53,841 bases of DNA, taken from positions 1 to 53,841 of the forward strand of contig CABQIW010000009.1 of the NCBI GenBank assembly GCA_902464295.1, written 5' to 3'. Below the pieces are notes generated by a model. It saw only the letters and a list, made by a program, of their open reading frames with translations. It made no database searches and had not been told where the DNA came from. Of this stretch, positions 51,718-53,841 are shown piece after piece. Numbering within the stretch: position 1 is the stretch's first letter; each line of letters starts with the position of its first letter. Source of the DNA: an uncultured Eggerthella sp. (GTDB taxonomy: Bacteria; Actinomycetota; Coriobacteriia; Coriobacteriales; Eggerthellaceae). The position numbers and the translations under genes are program-made.

Positions 51718-51983
51718 ATTGCTCAGATACCAGAGCCCGCATAGAGCAAATGAGACTCGCCAGAGGCGTATCTGTCGCCGAACTAGCACGGCGGCCCGTT
51801 ATTGACAAGAAGCGTCTTTGGTACGTGCTCAACGGTCAGCGCGAGATGCGAGTTGATGAATTCCTGAAGCTCTGCGTCGCTCTGAAGCTCGATCTCCGCA
51901 GCTTCATCACCAGGGAGATGATCGAGGAGGTGGCCGAGGCAACAAAGCGGAGCACCAGATGCAACGGCTGGCTAGACTCATAA
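51714..51983 (+). CDS. XRE-type HTH regulator (copy 2)
   Basis: 89 residues from a TTG overlapping the MFS stop by 4 nt; an ATG at 51750 would cut the first helix. HTH: GVSVAELARRPVIDKKRLWYVLNGQREMRVDEF, KLCVALKLDLRSFI. It is clearly related to the copy at 46705, with Pro-Val replacing Ile-Gly in the first turn. Translational overlap with the transporter suggests it regulates it. Ends at a bidirectional terminator. Confidence 0.7.
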   Translation: MNCSDTRARIEQMRLARGVSVAELARRPVIDKKRLWYVLNGQREMRVDEFLKLCVALKLDLRSFITREMIEEVAEATKRSTRCNGWLDS

Positions 51984-52020
51984 AGCGAAGGGCACCCCAC
52001 AACAGGTGGCGCCCTTCGCT
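51984..52020. terminator. Bidirectional terminator between XRE and ECF S-component
   Basis: AGCGAAGGGC (51984-51993) and GCCCTTCGCT (52011-52020) perfect ten-base arms with a GC-rich inner part; no long T tract on either side. Confidence 0.6.
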
Positions 52021-52043
52021 CTTGGTCGCGATTTAAGCTAAGC

Positions 52044-52673
52044 CTATCCCTGGAGTTTCGCAAAGTGCTTCTTGAACACCTTGAACCCGAGTAGGCTGCC
52101 TATGATGCCGCATGCGAAGGTGACGACGCCGCAAAGGAAGAACATCGGGCTTCGCGTCCAGTTCACAAGACCCCATCCGTACTCTTCCGTCATTCCCATG
52201 CCGACGACCATCTGAACGTAATCGGCACCGGAGAAAAGAATGAGGGACTGCATCCCGAACCACCAGCACAGCATGAAAATGGCGAACCCGACAGCCATTG
52301 ACCATTTCGACCGTTTCCCAATGATCATGATCGCCTCGCAGAGCACTGCGCCTACAGCCATGCCGACAGGACCTGTCCATGCCATGCCCATCAAAAGCCC
52401 CAAAAGCGCCATGACGCAGCCCGCAATGAGCGCCGACCCCTTCTTGGGAACTCTCGCCATGAGGTACATCCAGACGATTCCGCAAGGTATTGCAGCAACA
52501 GCATGCGTCCACCAGGCGAGATCGGTGCTTATGCTGAACACCATCGCGATGGCCATGCAGACGATAAATGTCAGCAATCCGAAGATGGCATCGAGGAGGA
52601 TGTCTTTGGCCGTCAGCCCCTTCGATGATGCGGTCGGTGCCTTGGCGCCCCTTGTTGTAACATTGCTTGCCAT
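52044..52673 (-). CDS. MptD/Trep_Strep-family ECF transporter S component
   Basis: About 209 residues from the ATG at 52673 (AAGGA 7 nt upstream); the longer upstream frame runs through the neighbour gene and is not used. Six to seven hydrophobic helices: DAIFGLLTFIVCMAIAMVF, LAWWTHAVAAIPCGIVWMYLMA, ALIAGCVMALLGLLMG, etc. It matches the Trep_Strep/MptD substrate-specificity subunits of energy-coupling-factor transporters; substrate not known for the group. The ATPase gene follows on the same strand upstream. Confidence 0.75.
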   Translation of the reverse strand: MASNVTTRGAKAPTASSKGLTAKDILLDAIFGLLTFIVCMAIAMVFSISTDLAWWTHAVAAIPCGIVWMYLMARVPKKGSALIAGCVMALLGLLMGMAWTGPVGMAVGAVLCEAIMIIGKRSKWSMAVGFAIFMLCWWFGMQSLILFSGADYVQMVVGMGMTEEYGWGLVNWTRSPMFFLCGVVTFACGIIGSLLGFKVFKKHFAKLQG

Positions 52674-52705
52674 TCGAAGTCCTTTCTCTAGACTCTGTAC
52701 ACGAT

Positions 52706-53841
52706 TCAGCTGGCTTGACAGTAAAGTCGCCTTACGATTTCGATGCCCGCCTCGCTGCGCAGCGGGCATCTTGCGGTTGCCTTGCCTTCCGCTATCTCGA
52801 TGACCTCGTCGCAGGTTTCGAGGAGGAATTCGAGGTCGTGGGTGATGACGCATACAGCGCATCCCGAGGCCGCCTCCCTCAAAGCGCCAGAAACTCGTTT
52901 CATATTTCTGTAATCGAGCCCGCTTGTTGGTTCGTCGAGAAGCATCACAGGGGATGCGCGCAACATCCCCACGGCTATGGAGAGGCGTTGGCGCTCGCCG
53001 CCAGAAAGCGAAAGGGGGTGTCGATCTTCGAGCGGCAGGAGCCCGAACCGATCGAGCATCTGCCGAACGGTTTCCTCATCGTTGCCATTGCCTGCCGCCA
53101 AGGCTTCGGAAATCACCGAATCGCCAAAGAGTTGGTATCCGGGCTCCTGCATGACGAGATGAATGCGCGTCGGGCGCAGCTTGGCCTTCAGCGGAACGCC
53201 TGCCACGGAAACGATTCCGCTCTGCTCCTTCGTCAGACCGCAGAGGCATCTGAGAAGCGTTGTCTTTCCCGCGCCGTTTTCGCCAACTATTCCGACGATG
53301 CGACCGGAGCAAAGCTCTAAGTCGAGGTCTTCCAAAATCGGATCTTTGCGCTTGTAGCCGACGACGAGCGATTCGGCTGAGAGTGCCCGCTGAGGCTTCG
53401 GTTCTGCATACTCTCCAGCGACATCGACGCCGAGTGCGAGATCGCCCTGCTTCCCCCACGACCTCAGGCCCCGTCTCTTTCGCTCTTCTTCCGAGAGTCC
53501 TGCAAACTCCGAAGGGGTCCACTGGGCGGTTATGGAACCATTCTCCATCGCCATGATGCGGTCGGCGATCTCCTCAAGCCACCACAGCCTATGCTCTGAG
53601 ACGAGCACGGTCTTCCCCAAGGACTTCAGTCTCGATACGACGTCGGCGAGCCGCCGTATCGAGGCTATGTCGAGCGATGCCGTCGGTTCGTCAAGCACGA
53701 AGACGTCGGGATGCATGGCATAGGCTGATGCAATGACCACTGATTGTCGCTGTCCGCCGGAAAGGGCCTCCACGTTCCGTCCCAGAAGAGGCTCGATGCG
53801 CAGGGCGGCGGCAGATTCTGCAACGCGGGAGGCAATGTCCT
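52706..53841 (-). CDS. Double ABC ATPase of ECF transporter (5' end outside window)
   Basis: At least 378 residues; the frame stays open to the window edge. Two fused ATP-binding domains. Of the first only the signature LSGGQRQSVVIA, Walker B VFVLDEPTASLD and H-loop VLVSEHRL remain in view. The second is complete: Walker A GIVGENGAGKTTLLRCL, Q-loop MQEPGYQLFG, signature LSGGERQRLSIA, Walker B VMLLDEPTSGLD, H-loop CVITHDLEFLL. This is the usual EcfA double ATPase that drives ECF transporters; it pairs with the S component 32 nt downstream. Confidence 0.88.
   Translation of the reverse strand, partial: DIASRVAESAAALRIEPLLGRNVEALSGGQRQSVVIASAYAMHPDVFVLDEPTASLDIASIRRLADVVSRLKSLGKTVLVSEHRLWWLEEIADRIMAMENGSITAQWTPSEFAGLSEEERKRRGLRSWGKQGDLALGVDVAGEYAEPKPQRALSAESLVVGYKRKDPILEDLDLELCSGRIVGIVGENGAGKTTLLRCLCGLTKEQSGIVSVAGVPLKAKLRPTRIHLVMQEPGYQLFGDSVISEALAAGNGNDEETVRQMLDRFGLLPLEDRHPLSLSGGERQRLSIAVGMLRASPVMLLDEPTSGLDYRNMKRVSGALREAASGCAVCVITHDLEFLLETCDEVIEIAEGKATARCPLRSEAGIEIVRRLYCQAS

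Larger units (their letters stand above)
35761..53841 (+). mobile_element. Integrative conjugative or mobilizable element, left end to window edge
   Basis: Begins at the split tRNA-Gly and shows a clear rise in GC. Backbone genes parA, parB, a replication initiator, mobC and a MobA/VirD2-type relaxase are present with a candidate oriT, plus accessory and cargo genes. No integrase, no VirD4/VirB4 and no right end lie in the window, so the transfer class is open. The extent to 53841 is inferred from continued composition and gene style. Confidence 0.75.

Noticed and set aside
35761..53841. Integrase, transposase or type IV secretion genes
   Set aside because: Looked for tyrosine or serine recombinase, VirB4 and VirD4 motifs; none seen in the window.
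1..53841. CRISPR array
   Set aside because: No regularly spaced direct repeats with unique spacers were noticed; the repeats in the element are irregular and structured.

Overview
The window looks like a piece of an actinobacterial chromosome, most likely class Coriobacteriia (the Eggerthella/Slackia/Cryptobacterium side). This is inferred from the gene set: a whiA-yvcK-rapZ-uvrC cluster, a gap-pgk-tpiA-gpmI-secG glycolysis operon, and a mobile element of the type common in gut Eggerthellaceae. No species call is possible from sequence alone. Two compositional zones are visible: bases 1 to about 35760 have moderate GC, and 35761 to 53841 are clearly richer in GC, with dense, overlapping genes.

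Chromosomal part (1-35760). It opens with a tRNA-Gly/tRNA-Val pair, then an Asp/Glu-racemase-like gene plus an opine-dehydrogenase-like gene, divergent from an orphan MetQ-type lipoprotein and a LysR regulator. Next come a cation-diffusion-facilitator exporter, tRNA-Leu and the glycolysis operon ending in secG. Positions 11067-16160 hold a small unusual island: an HD-domain protein, a Cys-rich mini-protein, a TM2-domain membrane protein, a lid-less Hsp70 paralogue and a GrpE-like protein. The last four look co-directional. Their promoter has a perfect -35 (TTGACA) separated from the -10 (TATTCT) by a spacer that contains a run of 11 G, the layout of a phase-variable promoter. Then follow whiA-yvcK-rapZ-uvrC, a CPA1 Na+/H+ antiporter, tRNA-His and tRNA-Lys, an MBL hydrolase, a lipid kinase, glutamate dehydrogenase, argF-argS, a copper ATPase with a possible ArsR/SmtB-like operator, tRNA-Arg, a Gfo/Idh oxidoreductase with a shikimate dehydrogenase, and tRNA-Pro.

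Mobile element (35761 to beyond the window end). A tRNA-Gly(TCC) gene is intact up to the 3' side of its anticodon stem and then runs straight into foreign DNA, so this is taken as the left junction of an integrative element. Repeats that could be integrase arm sites follow. The backbone is parA-parB-replication protein (overlapping genes), a region with a perfect 14-bp inverted repeat, a divergently placed pair that looks like phage defence (AlbA_2/Schlafen-type ATP-binding protein plus Abi-C/HEPN-like protein), and a run of accessory genes (ParB-like, DUF3846, an unrecognised protein, YraN-like, YjdF). After these come a hairpin-rich candidate oriT, MobC and a MobA/VirD2-type relaxase. Cargo at the right includes an MFS transporter fused to a CBS pair, two paralogous XRE regulators and an ECF-type transporter (S component plus double ATPase, cut by the window end). 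No integrase and no type IV secretion genes are in the window, so ICE versus mobilizable element cannot be decided.

The most notable non-coding signals are (i) the G-tract promoter of the chaperone cassette, (ii) a roughly 80-nt structured element present three times in the mobile element, each copy 5' of a gene and with compensatory base changes in its inner stem, which could be a new RNA motif or a single-stranded-DNA promoter of the leading region, and (iii) a yjdF-type riboswitch with two anti-Shine-Dalgarno copies in front of yjdF.
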